A DNA stretch of 56,327 nucleotides. Source: Nitrosomonas sp. (lineage in GTDB: Bacteria; Pseudomonadota; Gammaproteobacteria; Burkholderiales; Nitrosomonadaceae). Made by a program: the position numbers and the translations under genes. Shown here piece after piece: positions 34,447 through 45,688 of the stretch (the stretch's first letter is position 1; the number at the start of each line of letters is the position of its first letter). The stretch spans positions 1-56,327 of the forward strand of contig JAIETK010000007.1 of NCBI GenBank assembly GCA_019745325.1, given 5' to 3'. The notes under the pieces are model-generated. The model made no database searches and was not told where the DNA came from. It saw nothing but the letters and a program-made list of their open reading frames with translations.

Positions 34447-35676
34447 TTAGAGTGCTTGTTCAAGGTCGAATGCCTTATGCAGAACCCGCACAGCCAATTC
34501 CATATATTTTTCGTCTACGATAACTGATATTTTAATTTCGGAAGTTGCAATCATCTGGATGTTAATGCCTTCTTCCGCTAATACGCGGAACATTTTACTG
34601 GCAATTCCCGCATGTGAGCGCATACCAACGCCAACCACTGAAACCTTGGCAATTCTATCACCTCCAAGCACGTCACGGGCACCAATATGAGGTTGAATCT
34701 GCTCTTTCAGGATATTCATCGTGTTTTTAAACTCATTGCGGTGAACGGTGAAAGAGAAATCCGTCAGACCATCGTGCCCGACATTCTGAATAATCATGTC
34801 GACATCAATATTGGCATCAGCGACAGGCCCAAGGATCTGATATGCAATGCCAGGATGGTCCGGCACGCCCAAAACTGTAATTTTTGCCTCATCACGATTG
34901 AATGCAATACCTGAAATAACCGCTTGTTCCATATTTTCATCTTCCTCAAATGTGATCAGCGTGCCTTGACCATCTTCTTCAAAACTCGATAGAACTCTGA
35001 GCTTGACTTTATATTTTCCAGCAAACTCAACTGATCTGAGCTGTAATACTTTCGAGCCGAGGCTGGCCATTTCCAGCATTTCTTCAAAAGTTATGGTATT
35101 TAATCTTCTGGCCTCTGCGACTACACGGGGGTCGGTAGTATAAATTCCGTCGACATCGGTATAAATCTGGCATTCGTCGGCTTTAAGTGCGGCGGCAAGC
35201 GCAACGCCGGTTGTATCCGAACCACCGCGCCCTAAAGTAGTAATACTGCCTTTTTCATCGACGCCCTGGAATCCGGCAACAACTACGACATATCCAGCGT
35301 CTAAATCCGCTCGAATCTTGTCTTCGTCTATACTCAAAATGCGCGCTTTGGTGAATGTGCTATCGGTTAATATCCTGACTTGAGAGCCGGTGTAGCTTTT
35401 GGCTTTTACATTCAATTCCATGAGTGCCATTGCCAAGAGTGCAATTGAAACCTGCTCGCCTGTCGAGATCATGACATCCAGCTCACGCGGACTGGGATTT
35501 TCCTGTACTTCATGCGCTAGAGCAATTAACCGGTTGGTTTCACCACTCATTGCCGAGACGACAACAACGAGTCGATGTCCCTGTGAATGGAACTTCGCAA
35601 CCCGACGAGCTACATTTTTTATTCTTTCGGTACTTCCGACCGAAGTGCCGCCATATTTTTGTACGTAAAAAGCCAC
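34447..35676 (-). CDS. lysC: Aspartate kinase
   Basis: A 409-residue enzyme phosphorylating L-aspartate, the first step towards lysine, threonine and methionine. KYGGTSVGS (residues 7-15) is the catalytic loop; GRGGSDTTGVALAAAL (about 150-165) and YTDVDGIYTTDPR (about 172-184) complete the kinase domain. Two ACT regulatory domains follow from about residue 265, so feedback inhibition is expected. Translation starts at GTG 35676 with no strong ribosome site. lysC followed by tRNA-Ser is a common betaproteobacterial order. dapE, in the same lysine pathway, lies 840 bp away. Confidence 0.96.
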   Translation of the reverse strand: MAFYVQKYGGTSVGSTERIKNVARRVAKFHSQGHRLVVVVSAMSGETNRLIALAHEVQENPSPRELDVMISTGEQVSIALLAMALMELNVKAKSYTGSQVRILTDSTFTKARILSIDEDKIRADLDAGYVVVVAGFQGVDEKGSITTLGRGGSDTTGVALAAALKADECQIYTDVDGIYTTDPRVVAEARRLNTITFEEMLEMASLGSKVLQLRSVEFAGKYKVKLRVLSSFEEDGQGTLITFEEDENMEQAVISGIAFNRDEAKITVLGVPDHPGIAYQILGPVADANIDVDMIIQNVGHDGLTDFSFTVHRNEFKNTMNILKEQIQPHIGARDVLGGDRIAKVSVVGVGMRSHAGIASKMFRVLAEEGINIQMIATSEIKISVIVDEKYMELAVRVLHKAFDLEQAL

Positions 35677-35874
35677 GAAATTAAAAATCCATTAGAATGG
35701 AAAAAGCGCATAATTTTACACATTTCTCTTATAGAAAACCAGTTGTTGCTTTGCAGACGGCTTACAGTAAAGCGCTAACGAGCGTGTATAAACTGTATGG
35801 ATTAGTTATTCTTGCGAATCATGGTGGAAAGAACCGGTAATTCAAAATGGTAAAAACTGTTACGTAAAAGCGCA

Positions 35875-36489
35875 ATGACTCGTTTATATTATATTCATGA
35901 CCCGATGTGTAGTTGGTGCTATGCATTTATTGAAGCATGGTCGTTGTTACAGAACAATCTATCAGGTGAAGTTGAGGTTGTTTATTTGCTGGGCGGTTTG
36001 GCTCCCGACACAACAGCACCGATGCCGCTCACAGTTCAGCAGAGTATTCAACAAGCTTGGCAAAGAATCGAACAAACGATACCCGGCATCAGGTTTAACT
36101 GGGAATTCTGGTCGCGCAATAGGCCGATCCGCTCAACCTATCCGGCTTGCCGGGCAGTTATTGCAGCAAAAAGACAAAGTGCAGGTGCGGATCTGAAAAT
36201 GATCCGTGCGATTCAAGATGCTTATTACCAAAAGGCAAAAAATCCCGCATTACTGGAAATATTAGCGGAGTGCGCCGAAGTGATCGGTCTCGATGCCGAC
36301 ACTTTCAAAGCGGATTTGGTCAGCACGGATGTCGAGAACGAATTGCAGCGGCAAATCCAATTATCGCGAAGCATGGGCGTCGATTCGTATCCATCCTTAC
36401 GATTGATGCGGAGTGAAGCGATATATTCGATCGCGATCGATTATCGAAATTTCCGAACCATGCTGGATGAGATTAATATCCACCTTTAA
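35875..36489 (+). CDS. DsbA-family (FrnE-like) oxidoreductase
   Basis: A 204-residue thioredoxin-fold protein with the active-site C-S-W-C (C12, C15) in HDPMCSWCY and a helical insertion. GVDSYPSLRLM near residue 170 supplies the cis-proline. No signal peptide is present, so it acts in the cytoplasm. It resembles the FrnE-like branch rather than periplasmic DsbA. It reads divergently from lysC. Its partner and substrate are unknown. Confidence 0.85.
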   Translation: MTRLYYIHDPMCSWCYAFIEAWSLLQNNLSGEVEVVYLLGGLAPDTTAPMPLTVQQSIQQAWQRIEQTIPGIRFNWEFWSRNRPIRSTYPACRAVIAAKRQSAGADLKMIRAIQDAYYQKAKNPALLEILAECAEVIGLDADTFKADLVSTDVENELQRQIQLSRSMGVDSYPSLRLMRSEAIYSIAIDYRNFRTMLDEINIHL

Positions 36490-36514
36490 CTTGCATTTCG
36501 GTCGTGCACTTTCC

Positions 36515-37738
<1,224 letters not shown>

Positions 37739-37892
37739 TTATTTGAGGTTGTGCCGGAAATTGTTGCGGTTATACGAGAATAGCTGAATTTTATTGCAAT
37801 CCGTCCGTAATAGGAAAACAAATAAAGCCGTCAGACTTTTCTGGCTTTGAAGGATTGGTATATTACGTTGATTTATAGAAAGGAAGATTAAA

Positions 37893-38186
37893 ATGTCTTT
37901 GAAAAATTCAATTAAGGAATTCAAGATTCATTTAGGCGATAAAGAATCGTTACTCGATACCCAATATCAAAGAGTGGCTGGGATGATTGAATTGCATTGG
38001 GGGTATAAGGAATTCTATTCGTATATCAACAAGCTGCTCGTGGTCGAAAGAGATCAGAGCAGACAGGGGTTTCCATTGGATGTGCTGCAAGAGATTTATA
38101 CCTTGCAAGAAATTCATGAAAAAGCTTTTCCTCATTTGAAAAAATTATTACCGAATGATAGCTTGGAAATGGTTTCTTTTAGGTAA
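37893..38186 (+). CDS. Conserved-looking 97-aa hypothetical protein
   Basis: I do not recognise it. It is a soluble, mostly helical protein (LLDTQYQRVAGMIELHWGYKEFYSYINKLLVVERDQSRQGFP). AAAGGAAG precedes the ATG at good spacing, so it is probably expressed. It stands alone between dapE (divergent) and the RecB-like nuclease (convergent). Confidence 0.6.
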   Translation: MSLKNSIKEFKIHLGDKESLLDTQYQRVAGMIELHWGYKEFYSYINKLLVVERDQSRQGFPLDVLQEIYTLQEIHEKAFPHLKKLLPNDSLEMVSFR

Positions 38187-38288
38187 TGGTATTGAAATTC
38201 AATGACAAGCTACTACTTAAGTCGATTGATTTTTCAAACGCCAGTGCGGTGGGTGGCGGCAGTTTGTGGTTCGATTTCCCGTCGCCAA

Positions 38289-39728
38289 TCAACGAAACAA
38301 GTTTCTAAGCCACATTTCCAGTTTTCTGGTTGCAATCACGTCATCCCGGTTATAGCTCAAAATTTCTGTTTTTAGCCGCTCCCGCTCAGTTTCATTTTTT
38401 TCTGCGCGGAAGCGGTGGAACTGCACCACCGACCATTGAGATCCTGACTCCTGATTCTGCCATTGGAAGTTAACCAACGCCGGATGCTTGCAAATATCTT
38501 TAAGTCCATATCCTTGCAGCGGCAACACCAAACAATCCAGCACCGGATTCTGTATATCGAATAACGGGCTATCCTGGCCGAGTAACCAGGCAACCGTGGC
38601 ATGCGTTTCCATCGCATAGCGTTCGGCATATTTGCGGATCGTGGCTTTTTCATGATTGGAATAGTGCGTCAGTATCATGGATGGAAATTTGGACCGATAC
38701 GCTTCAATCTTTTTCAGGAAACCCAGCCAGCCGTCAAAATCACGGGATTCATCATCCGTCCACACATAATCAAAACTCCCGGTATCGTAATCCGGCAGTA
38801 GAAAACCCCAAAGATACACATGACGTTCACGGTTGGGCGTTAACGGATTATCTTCGATGTCGAAATGAATCCAGGCGCCTTCAGGAAGCGCGGTTCGAGC
38901 AAGCTGAAACACTTCTCCGGTCAGATGGGATTTGGCCTGTAGGATAGCGCGATGTTTTCGTTTGTAACCCTTGAGATAAGGCGCGTCGGGAAGCAATTCG
39001 GCTGAGCTGGCCGCGAGCTGAGAAATGGTACTGATCCCTGATTCGGCCAAATGATCGGCTGCCTTGCCATGGATACCATACAATAATGAAATGTCTTCTG
39101 ATGATTCAAATTCCGGGAGACAGTTGTCAATATACGGGCAGATGCGGCACTTGCTATGACTGTATCGAACCGATGGCGGCTGCGGCAAATCAAGGATTGC
39201 CCGCATGCTGGCAATGAATTCATCGACCACAGCGTCAACCTCATCGCCAAGCATTGCGGTACGGCCGTCACCCAGAAAAACTATCGCCGGCAACTCATTT
39301 GCTAATAACCGCCGGTAAATGCCGAGTTGAATTTGGATGGCTTTCTTGTTTTCGCTGGATGAAAGCTTGGCATCGGCAGGTTGATAATGACCGCTTTCAT
39401 GCCGGATCAGAAAATCAGGATAACCGGCCAGGCCTAATTGTTCGTTTTTCAACTGTCCCTGGTAAATGACCGGTACGCCTTGCTGAATTAAAGCTTGGGT
39501 GTGTTCAAAGGAAGTTGCCGTAGTCACCGGGTATTGGCTTTCCAGTTTTGCGAGAATTGCCGCTTCGTGTTCGAGACCCAGGGTGCTGAGCATTCGATTG
39601 AAATCATCGGGTTCGTGTGCGGTTGGTTGATGTTGATCAAACCACACCCGCCTGGCGCAAGCTACCCATGCCGAGGCATCGCTTGGCCGGATCCAAGTGG
39701 ATAATGTTTGCTTGCCTTTACTCGTCAT
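38289..39728 (-). CDS. RecB-like nuclease with RNase-H-like domain (TM0106 type)
   Basis: A 479-residue protein. The N-terminal half is a PD-(D/E)XK, Cas4/RecB-like nuclease, with LAGYPDFLIRHE...PADAKLS (about residues 97-125) as active-site region and CRICPYIDNC (about 197-206) plus an early cysteine as likely iron-sulphur or zinc ligands. The C-terminal half, starting IHFDIEDNP and ending NRDDVIATRKLEMWL, is an RNase-H/DnaQ-like exonuclease domain. The combination is the TM0106 family, probably involved in DNA processing; a defined pathway is not known to me. Confidence 0.82.
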   Translation of the reverse strand: MTSKGKQTLSTWIRPSDASAWVACARRVWFDQHQPTAHEPDDFNRMLSTLGLEHEAAILAKLESQYPVTTATSFEHTQALIQQGVPVIYQGQLKNEQLGLAGYPDFLIRHESGHYQPADAKLSSSENKKAIQIQLGIYRRLLANELPAIVFLGDGRTAMLGDEVDAVVDEFIASMRAILDLPQPPSVRYSHSKCRICPYIDNCLPEFESSEDISLLYGIHGKAADHLAESGISTISQLAASSAELLPDAPYLKGYKRKHRAILQAKSHLTGEVFQLARTALPEGAWIHFDIEDNPLTPNRERHVYLWGFLLPDYDTGSFDYVWTDDESRDFDGWLGFLKKIEAYRSKFPSMILTHYSNHEKATIRKYAERYAMETHATVAWLLGQDSPLFDIQNPVLDCLVLPLQGYGLKDICKHPALVNFQWQNQESGSQWSVVQFHRFRAEKNETERERLKTEILSYNRDDVIATRKLEMWLRNLFR

Positions 39729-39819
39729 TGAGAAATACTGAAGGTCATGCGGACTATTGTTTTTCTTTCGCTGATTTTGGGTGCCGTTAAGCGCGGAACA
39801 GACGCCTGCCGGAAATTAA

Positions 39820-41814
39820 TTAATCGGAAGGCGGAAATTTCGGCAGCTCATAAACGGGCCATGCGGTACTGTCTTCGCCGGTAAGCAGTATATTTTTTTC
39901 CGGAGCGCCACGATCGAATCTGACCAATCCGAGATTACATTGCGCAGTCACGCGGCATGCCCGGTTTTGCGCGATCAGCAACTCCATTCCAGAGCGCCAG
40001 TAAGACCAATTGATAAAACCGCGCCGGCTGAAAGGCTTGGTTTGCTTGTTGCCGATCTCCAGCAGCTTTTCGCCTTGGTCATGTAATTTGTTGCATAGCG
40101 CGGAACTGGTGAATTGGTAGCAATCCAGACGTTTGCCAGACAGTTTGAACCAGCCGGTAGCCGCGAATGAGTGATGCACATCGCCAGACAAAAATACACA
40201 GCGCCGGATGCTCATCGCATCGGTTAATGTGCTGAGAAAAGCGGCGTAACCATCTTTATTGGTGGCTTCAACATCCAGTTTTTCGACAGCCCATCCGGTG
40301 ATAGCACCTTCTTGCTTCAACAGTTTCTCAATAAAATAGATCGGCTGCCATCCTTCCAGCTTGCCGGCTAACCAAACCGCCAGTTGCTTTGCGGTTGCAA
40401 CCGCAGTGAATCCCATTACCGGTATCGCTGTCATGATAATAGGGCAAACGTCCGTTGCGAGATCGAGATCGCTTTTAAGCTTGACCCACTCAACGCGTAA
40501 CCAGTCCAACGCGTACCGATCCATCAATCGCGGCGGATGATGGTCATGGTAGCCGTGATCCGGTTGCCGCTGGGTGCGGCAATCAATGGCGATAACTGGT
40601 GGATTGGTCGGTATGGAAAAACCCCAGAGGCGATGTTTCCAGGTGAAAAGATCGAAACGGTCGGCGTCATCGGCCCGAATTTGTTCGTTGCTGAGATGCT
40701 TCGAAATGGAGTAAATAAAATCCTTGTCGAAATTGTCCGGATCGTTGCCCCATCCCTGGAATAGCCAATACGCCGCCAGCGCATTGCTGACGATTCGCCG
40801 TCCCAATACGGAATTCCGTACTTTTTCGTGCCAAGCGCCGGTAATATTCCAATCATCGGTAACTTCATGATCGTCAAAGATCATGTAAGTTGAAACATTT
40901 GCCATTATTCGCCTAACTTTCTTCAGGTTTTCGTGAAACAGGCATAAGGACTTATGCTCATGCGTAAAAACATCGCGCGCTTTGTCTGCATTCTCAAGTC
41001 CCAAGGACTTAAGGTTCTCCCAGTCAAAAACCGGCTGCCAGTCATCACGATTGCCGAAAACATAGAGATACATCGCGGCAAATTCGCCGAAACTCAAGAG
41101 ATGGTTATGGGATAAATCGGAAGTAAAGCCGGTGTTGTGTTCCTTTAGAATCGACTTGCGGTTTCCGATGGAGATTTTGGTTGGATCAAGCGTGGTGCCG
41201 CCGGGCAAAGGCAACAGTTCCGGATGACCGGTTAACCGCATTGCTTCCTGGCGCAGCATGGCAAATAGTGAAATGCCGACGTCGTCGGCATAAATCTGAT
41301 CGCCGCCCAACAGCAAAATACCCGGACGTTGACGCAAATCGCGATGATGCGTGCGCAATAAATCGTCTGCGAAACCCAGTGCATCCGGGTGCTCCGCATC
41401 TCGGGGTTTACGGTAATGATGCGGTTTCCGGCAACTGCCATAAAGCACTTGAGATAATTGATCGGGGATAAAAAAAGTGGGATATTCTTGATCGCCGTAA
41501 GTCAATCCCGATGCGCGAAGATCCCAGTTCTGCTCGGTATCGTTTTCCAATTCGACGATCCGGTAACTCAGTAAACGATCAACCGGGAAGCTATTTTCAG
41601 CCGGGCGTACTTGCAGAAGGTAGATATGCAGATTCTTTCCGGCGGTTATGCGTTGCGATTTCAAGTCTGCAGGATTGCTTGAAGCAAGAATTTGCCGGTC
41701 TTCATTCAAAATTTCCAATTTGAGATTAACCGGATGGCTTGTCGCCAGCCACACGCACACGCGATTTTTAGTGACCCGGCGAACGATTGGACCTGCCAGC
41801 AACATGGATGTCAT
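39820..41814 (-). CDS. PhoD-like alkaline phosphatase/phosphodiesterase
   Basis: A 664-residue protein from ATG 41814, seven bases after AAGGAG; an upstream in-frame ATG at 41847 is less likely. An N-terminal fibronectin-like domain (to about 110) precedes the metallophosphatase core: GDQIYADD (near 190), FDDHEVTDDWN (near 340) and SGDVHHSFAA (near 560) supply metal ligands. No signal peptide is seen, unlike classical PhoD, so it may be cytoplasmic. It likely hydrolyses phosphodiesters or phosphomonoesters using Ca/Fe. Confidence 0.85.
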   Translation of the reverse strand: MTSMLLAGPIVRRVTKNRVCVWLATSHPVNLKLEILNEDRQILASSNPADLKSQRITAGKNLHIYLLQVRPAENSFPVDRLLSYRIVELENDTEQNWDLRASGLTYGDQEYPTFFIPDQLSQVLYGSCRKPHHYRKPRDAEHPDALGFADDLLRTHHRDLRQRPGILLLGGDQIYADDVGISLFAMLRQEAMRLTGHPELLPLPGGTTLDPTKISIGNRKSILKEHNTGFTSDLSHNHLLSFGEFAAMYLYVFGNRDDWQPVFDWENLKSLGLENADKARDVFTHEHKSLCLFHENLKKVRRIMANVSTYMIFDDHEVTDDWNITGAWHEKVRNSVLGRRIVSNALAAYWLFQGWGNDPDNFDKDFIYSISKHLSNEQIRADDADRFDLFTWKHRLWGFSIPTNPPVIAIDCRTQRQPDHGYHDHHPPRLMDRYALDWLRVEWVKLKSDLDLATDVCPIIMTAIPVMGFTAVATAKQLAVWLAGKLEGWQPIYFIEKLLKQEGAITGWAVEKLDVEATNKDGYAAFLSTLTDAMSIRRCVFLSGDVHHSFAATGWFKLSGKRLDCYQFTSSALCNKLHDQGEKLLEIGNKQTKPFSRRGFINWSYWRSGMELLIAQNRACRVTAQCNLGLVRFDRGAPEKNILLTGEDSTAWPVYELPKFPPSD

Positions 41815-42002
41815 CGGTATCTCCTTTATCTGGGTTATTTGCTTCAACCGGCTCGGCGCGTCTTATCGAATGGCATCGGGATATCGATTCAACAAGCCGG
41901 AATGCTCGCCGATTATATAGAGAAACAGCGTTTTGAAGTGAAGAAGTGGCCGGGCGGCATCAGAGGAAGAATGGCGATGCGGGAGCGCCCGGAATTGTGC
42001 TA

Positions 42003-43130
42003 TCAGCCGTAAATATTTTCTTTAAATTGCTGTTGAATCAATATGATTGATTCTTCATTTTTAATCAATGCATTAACGCAATCCGAATCGAGTTTTGTCC
42101 CGGCCATTTGCTTCAGCATGTCGAATGCTCGTTGATTACTCCAGGCTTCCTTGTAGGGGCGTTGTGAAGTGAGCGCGTCGAAAACATCGGCGACAGCGAC
42201 GATTCTGGCTTCCAGCGGAATTTCATTGCCTGCTTTTCCCGAGGGGTAGCCACTGCCGTTTACCGCTTCATGGTGAAATTCCGCGATATTTCTCAATATG
42301 TCGATGTGATCGATACTTTCGAAACCGAAGTTCATCACGATATCGTCAATCATCCGCCTGCCTTTTTGCGCATGCGTATTCATGATCGATCGTTCATTGG
42401 CATCGAGCTGGCCCGGTTTCAGCAAAATGCTGTCGGGTATCGAAATTTTCCCGATATCGTGCAACGGAGAGAACATGAAAATATGCTCGATGTAGGCATC
42501 GTCCAGATCATATTGCCCGGCAAGCTCGGCGGCTATCAGGCGGCTGTAACGCGACATGCGATCCAGGTGGCTGCCGGTTTCCGGATCGCGGACATGGGTA
42601 ATGCCGCTGGTGGTTTTTAACGCGGCGCCCATGACTTTGAGCGTGGTCAGTTCATTGATGATCATGAGCGCAATCAAATGCCCGTAAATATCGAGGATGC
42701 TCAAGACATTCTCGGTGAATACATCGCTTTCATGTGAATTAAAGAATAAGAAACCGACGAATTCCCCGGCATGAAAAATCGGCATCGTATAGCTGGCGGC
42801 ATAGCCGTGACGGCCGATTCTGCGGGTATGTTCGTGCGTTCCTTTCTCAAAGGTAACCAGATTATTGACAACGCGCGGCAGTCCCCGGGCCAGAATTTCT
42901 TTCAGCGAGGGCGCGTCATCGAGCGCCGCTTGATAATTCGCCAGCGGTTTGTGGTCGCCGCTGCTGTCGAGATAGGTTTTGAGAATGCGTGTTTCCGGAT
43001 CGTACAACGCAATCGCGATGCGGGAAATAAATGCAAACCGTTGCTGGATGGAACGATGCGCACTAATGATTTTATCTTTGACCGGCAACGCCTTATCAAG
43101 ATCGGTGAGTAAATCGTGGTGATGAAACAT
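42003..43130 (-). CDS. GAF-HD-GYP cyclic-di-GMP phosphodiesterase
   Basis: A 375-residue signalling protein. The N-terminal GAF-like domain spans about residues 10-165 and the HD-GYP domain about 185-365. The metal and catalytic residues are present: H189 (GSHLDRMSRY), H224-D225, HHEAVNGSG, and G294-Y295-P296. The usual Asp of HHExxDGxGYP is Asn here (N291), which is a common variation. It would degrade cyclic di-GMP in response to a ligand of the GAF domain. No membrane segment is seen. Confidence 0.9.
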   Translation of the reverse strand: MFHHHDLLTDLDKALPVKDKIISAHRSIQQRFAFISRIAIALYDPETRILKTYLDSSGDHKPLANYQAALDDAPSLKEILARGLPRVVNNLVTFEKGTHEHTRRIGRHGYAASYTMPIFHAGEFVGFLFFNSHESDVFTENVLSILDIYGHLIALMIINELTTLKVMGAALKTTSGITHVRDPETGSHLDRMSRYSRLIAAELAGQYDLDDAYIEHIFMFSPLHDIGKISIPDSILLKPGQLDANERSIMNTHAQKGRRMIDDIVMNFGFESIDHIDILRNIAEFHHEAVNGSGYPSGKAGNEIPLEARIVAVADVFDALTSQRPYKEAWSNQRAFDMLKQMAGTKLDSDCVNALIKNEESIILIQQQFKENIYG

Positions 43131-43273
43131 AGCTGTAAATCCGGATAAAATTAGCTTAACGGTTCCAGCGGATTTGGATTTGAATTATTTTTTGATGCGC
43201 AGTAAATGCCGCATCGACTGAGAATGGAGTAATCCCTCATCTACTGGTATACTTCCGCAACTTTTTAGTTTTA

Positions 43274-43373
43274 TGGCGGGCCACCCCGCATCGTGAGGTA
43301 GTGAACCTGGTCAGGTCCGGAAGGAAGCAGCCACAGCTATTTATCGCGAGTGCCGGGGATCTGGCTCGCCACC
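43274..43373 (+). ncRNA. ffs: 4.5S signal recognition particle RNA
   Basis: A roughly 100-nt RNA whose ends pair (GGCGGGCC with GGCTCGCC) and whose apex has the conserved GGTCAGGTCCGGAAGGAAGCA motif region with the GGAA tetraloop that binds Ffh. A TATACT box at 43248-43253 fits a promoter -10. It precedes dnaX, as in other betaproteobacteria. Exact ends are approximate. Confidence 0.95.
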
Positions 43374-43446
43374 CAACGCTAACAGAGATCAATTATTCCG
43401 GTTTTTGCTGGTTTTACAGGATCTTTCGCTTTTTCCATACGATAAC

Positions 43447-45054
43447 GTGTCGCAAACACAAGTCCTTGCGCGTAAGTGGCGCCCCAAAAAGTTTTCCGAA
43501 TTGACAGGGCAGGAACATGTTGTCAGAGCCCTGACCAACGCGCTGGAGCAAAACCGTTTGCATCACGCGTATTTGTTCACCGGCACCCGCGGTGTCGGCA
43601 AAACCACCATCGCCCGCATTCTAGCCAAATCGCTTAACTGTGAAACCGGCGTCACCGCATCGCCGTGCGGCATCTGCTCGGCTTGCCGTCAAATCGACAG
43701 CGGCAGTTTCATCGACTTGATCGAACTCGACGCGGCCTCCAACACGCAAGTCGATAACATGCGCGAGCTGCTGGAAAATGCTTTGTATGCGCCGACCGGC
43801 GGGCGATACAAAATTTACATCATCGACGAAGTGCACATGCTGTCGAAGTCGGCGTTCAATGCCATGCTGAAAACCCTGGAAGAACCGCCCGCGCATGTCA
43901 AATTTGTGCTGGCCACGACCGATCCGCAGAAAATCCCGGTGACGGTGTTGTCCCGCTGCTTGCAATTCAACCTGAAACAAATTCCGCAAGCGCAAATCGC
44001 CGGGCATCTCAAAAACATCCTGCAGCAGGAAAGCGTTCCGGCGGATGATGTTTCGTTGCAATTAATCGCCCGCGCCGCGCAAGGCAGCATGCGCGATGCC
44101 CTCAGCTTGCTGGATCAGGCGATTGCCTTCGGCGAAGGTAAAATCGCCGAAACCGGCGTGCGCGACATGCTCGGCATCATCGATCAAGGCTATTTGTTCG
44201 ATTTGCTGGAAGCGTTGGCGCAAAAGAACGGCGCGCAATTATTGACGCTGGCCGACGAAATGGAAGCGCAATGCCTGTCGTTCGATCTCGCATTGCAGGA
44301 TCTGGCCGCGTTGTTGCATCGCATCGCGCTGGCGCAGACCGTGCCGCAAGCGATCGCCGAGGATACGCCGGACCATGCGCGCATTTTCGAACTGGCGCGG
44401 CAACTGCCGCCGGACGACATTCAATTGTTTTACCAAATCGCGTTGCACGGCCGCAGCGATTTGAGCCTGGCGCCCGACGAATACGCCGGTTTCACCATGA
44501 CGCTGCTGCGCATGCTGACGTTCATGCCGGACGGCATGGCGGGCGAGCGTCAAGCGCAAACCGCTGCGCAGCCGCCAAGAGCCAGCGTGCAACCGCAAAA
44601 ACCGCTACCGAAAACTCAGCAAGCCCAACCCGCGCCGGCAGCGCAAGCTCCGCCGCAGTGTGTCAACCCATCGGACCTGGATTGGCCGCAACTGAGCCAG
44701 CAACTGAAACTGACCGGCATGGCGAAAATGCTGGCGCAGCACAGCGAAGCCAAGGTATTGTCGGCGGACAATGTTGAACTGCATGTGCCGGAAGTGCATA
44801 AGCACCTGTTGGATAAGAAGTATCAGGATAAAATCCAGGCGGCATTGGATACTTATTTCGGCAAACCTGTTAGACTGAGTTTCACCGTCGGCGCGTTGTC
44901 CGGGCTAACCCCCGCCGCGTTGCAGCAACGCGAAGAACAGCAAAAACAAGCCGATGCCATCGCCGCGATCGAACAAGATCCGGTGGTGCAAGAACTGATC
45001 GAACAATTCGACGCGAAATTAATCGTTTCCACCATAAAACCAATCGAACAATAA
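43447..45054 (+). CDS. dnaX: DNA polymerase III subunit gamma/tau
   Basis: The clamp-loader ATPase, 535 residues from GTG 43447; this start gives the family N-terminus [24 protein letters not shown]. Walker [10 protein letters not shown] lies near 43-51, a four-cysteine zinc module ([16 protein letters not shown]) near 62-80, Walker B IIDEVHML near 125 and SRC sensor 1 near 165. A proline/glutamine linker (about 375-415) leads to the tau domain. No clear A-AAA-AAG slippery site is visible. ybaB follows 14 bases later. Confidence 0.96.
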   Translation: MSQTQVLARKWRPKKFSELTGQEHVVRALTNALEQNRLHHAYLFTGTRGVGKTTIARILAKSLNCETGVTASPCGICSACRQIDSGSFIDLIELDAASNTQVDNMRELLENALYAPTGGRYKIYIIDEVHMLSKSAFNAMLKTLEEPPAHVKFVLATTDPQKIPVTVLSRCLQFNLKQIPQAQIAGHLKNILQQESVPADDVSLQLIARAAQGSMRDALSLLDQAIAFGEGKIAETGVRDMLGIIDQGYLFDLLEALAQKNGAQLLTLADEMEAQCLSFDLALQDLAALLHRIALAQTVPQAIAEDTPDHARIFELARQLPPDDIQLFYQIALHGRSDLSLAPDEYAGFTMTLLRMLTFMPDGMAGERQAQTAAQPPRASVQPQKPLPKTQQAQPAPAAQAPPQCVNPSDLDWPQLSQQLKLTGMAKMLAQHSEAKVLSADNVELHVPEVHKHLLDKKYQDKIQAALDTYFGKPVRLSFTVGALSGLTPAALQQREEQQKQADAIAAIEQDPVVQELIEQFDAKLIVSTIKPIEQ

Positions 45055-45068
45055 AGGAGAAATCAGCA

Positions 45069-45392
45069 ATGAGAGGAAATCTGGGTAACATGATGAAGCA
45101 GGCTCAGATGATGCAGGAAAACATGCGCAAAATGCAGGAAAATCTTGCCAGCATCGAAGTCGAAGGCCAATCTGGCGCGGGCATGGTGAAAGTCATCATG
45201 ACCTGCCGCCATGACGTCAAACGCGTCGATATCGACAGCAGCTTGATCGGCGACGACAAGGAAATGCTCGAAGACCTGGTCGCCGCAGCTTTCAACGACG
45301 CCGTGCGCAAAGTCGAAGCGACCACGCAGGAAAAAATGTCGGCATTGACCAGCGGTATGGGGCTGCCACCGGGGTTCAAATTGCCTTTCTGA
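45069..45392 (+). CDS. ybaB: YbaB/EbfC nucleoid-associated protein
   Basis: A 107-residue DNA-binding dimer: [40 protein letters not shown] is the family N-terminus, with a Met/Gln-rich coiled coil. AAAGGAG precedes the ATG. It forms an operon with dnaX. In most proteobacteria recR follows; here no recR is present downstream and a hairpin-rich spacer begins instead. Confidence 0.95.
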   Translation: MRGNLGNMMKQAQMMQENMRKMQENLASIEVEGQSGAGMVKVIMTCRHDVKRVDIDSSLIGDDKEMLEDLVAAAFNDAVRKVEATTQEKMSALTSGMGLPPGFKLPF

Positions 45393-45474
45393 CGCGGCAA
45401 ACCGGAAATGGATACCGGCGGTTGGCTTTGCACACCATCGGAAACTGCCATAAGTCCACGCAAACAATGAACCG

Positions 45475-45634
45475 GCGCTTTCCCGGCGCCTAAACGGGAA
45501 AGCGCATCACCCCCTCTGCAACGAAGTGAATCGCGATGAGTTTTTCAACACATGGTGATCGACAACATCTCAACCGCTGACTCAGCGGTCATCCTCCATT
45601 TTTCCACAGATCCGGTGACCGGCGTTTAGCCGGT
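45475..45634. other. Three successive perfect hairpins in the 45393-45688 gap
   Basis: Stem 1: GCGCTTTCCCG / CGGGAAAGCGC (45475-45485, 45495-45505), 11 bp with a 9-base loop. Stem 2: ACCGCTG-ACT-CAGCGGT (45573-45589). Stem 3: ACCGGC-GTTTA-GCCGGT (45618-45634). None has a T-tract, so none is a standard terminator. They could be repetitive extragenic elements or a structured leader of the next gene. No gene is seen in this gap. Confidence 0.6.
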
Positions 45635-45688
45635 TACAGTCAACTCGTACAAAAAGCCGAACCTCCATCCCATCCAGCCCCCAGCGGC

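Noticed and set aside
43447..45054. Programmed frameshift in dnaX producing a gamma subunit
   Set aside because: Short A-runs exist near 44595 and 44940 but no A-AAA-AAG heptamer with a following hairpin is evident.
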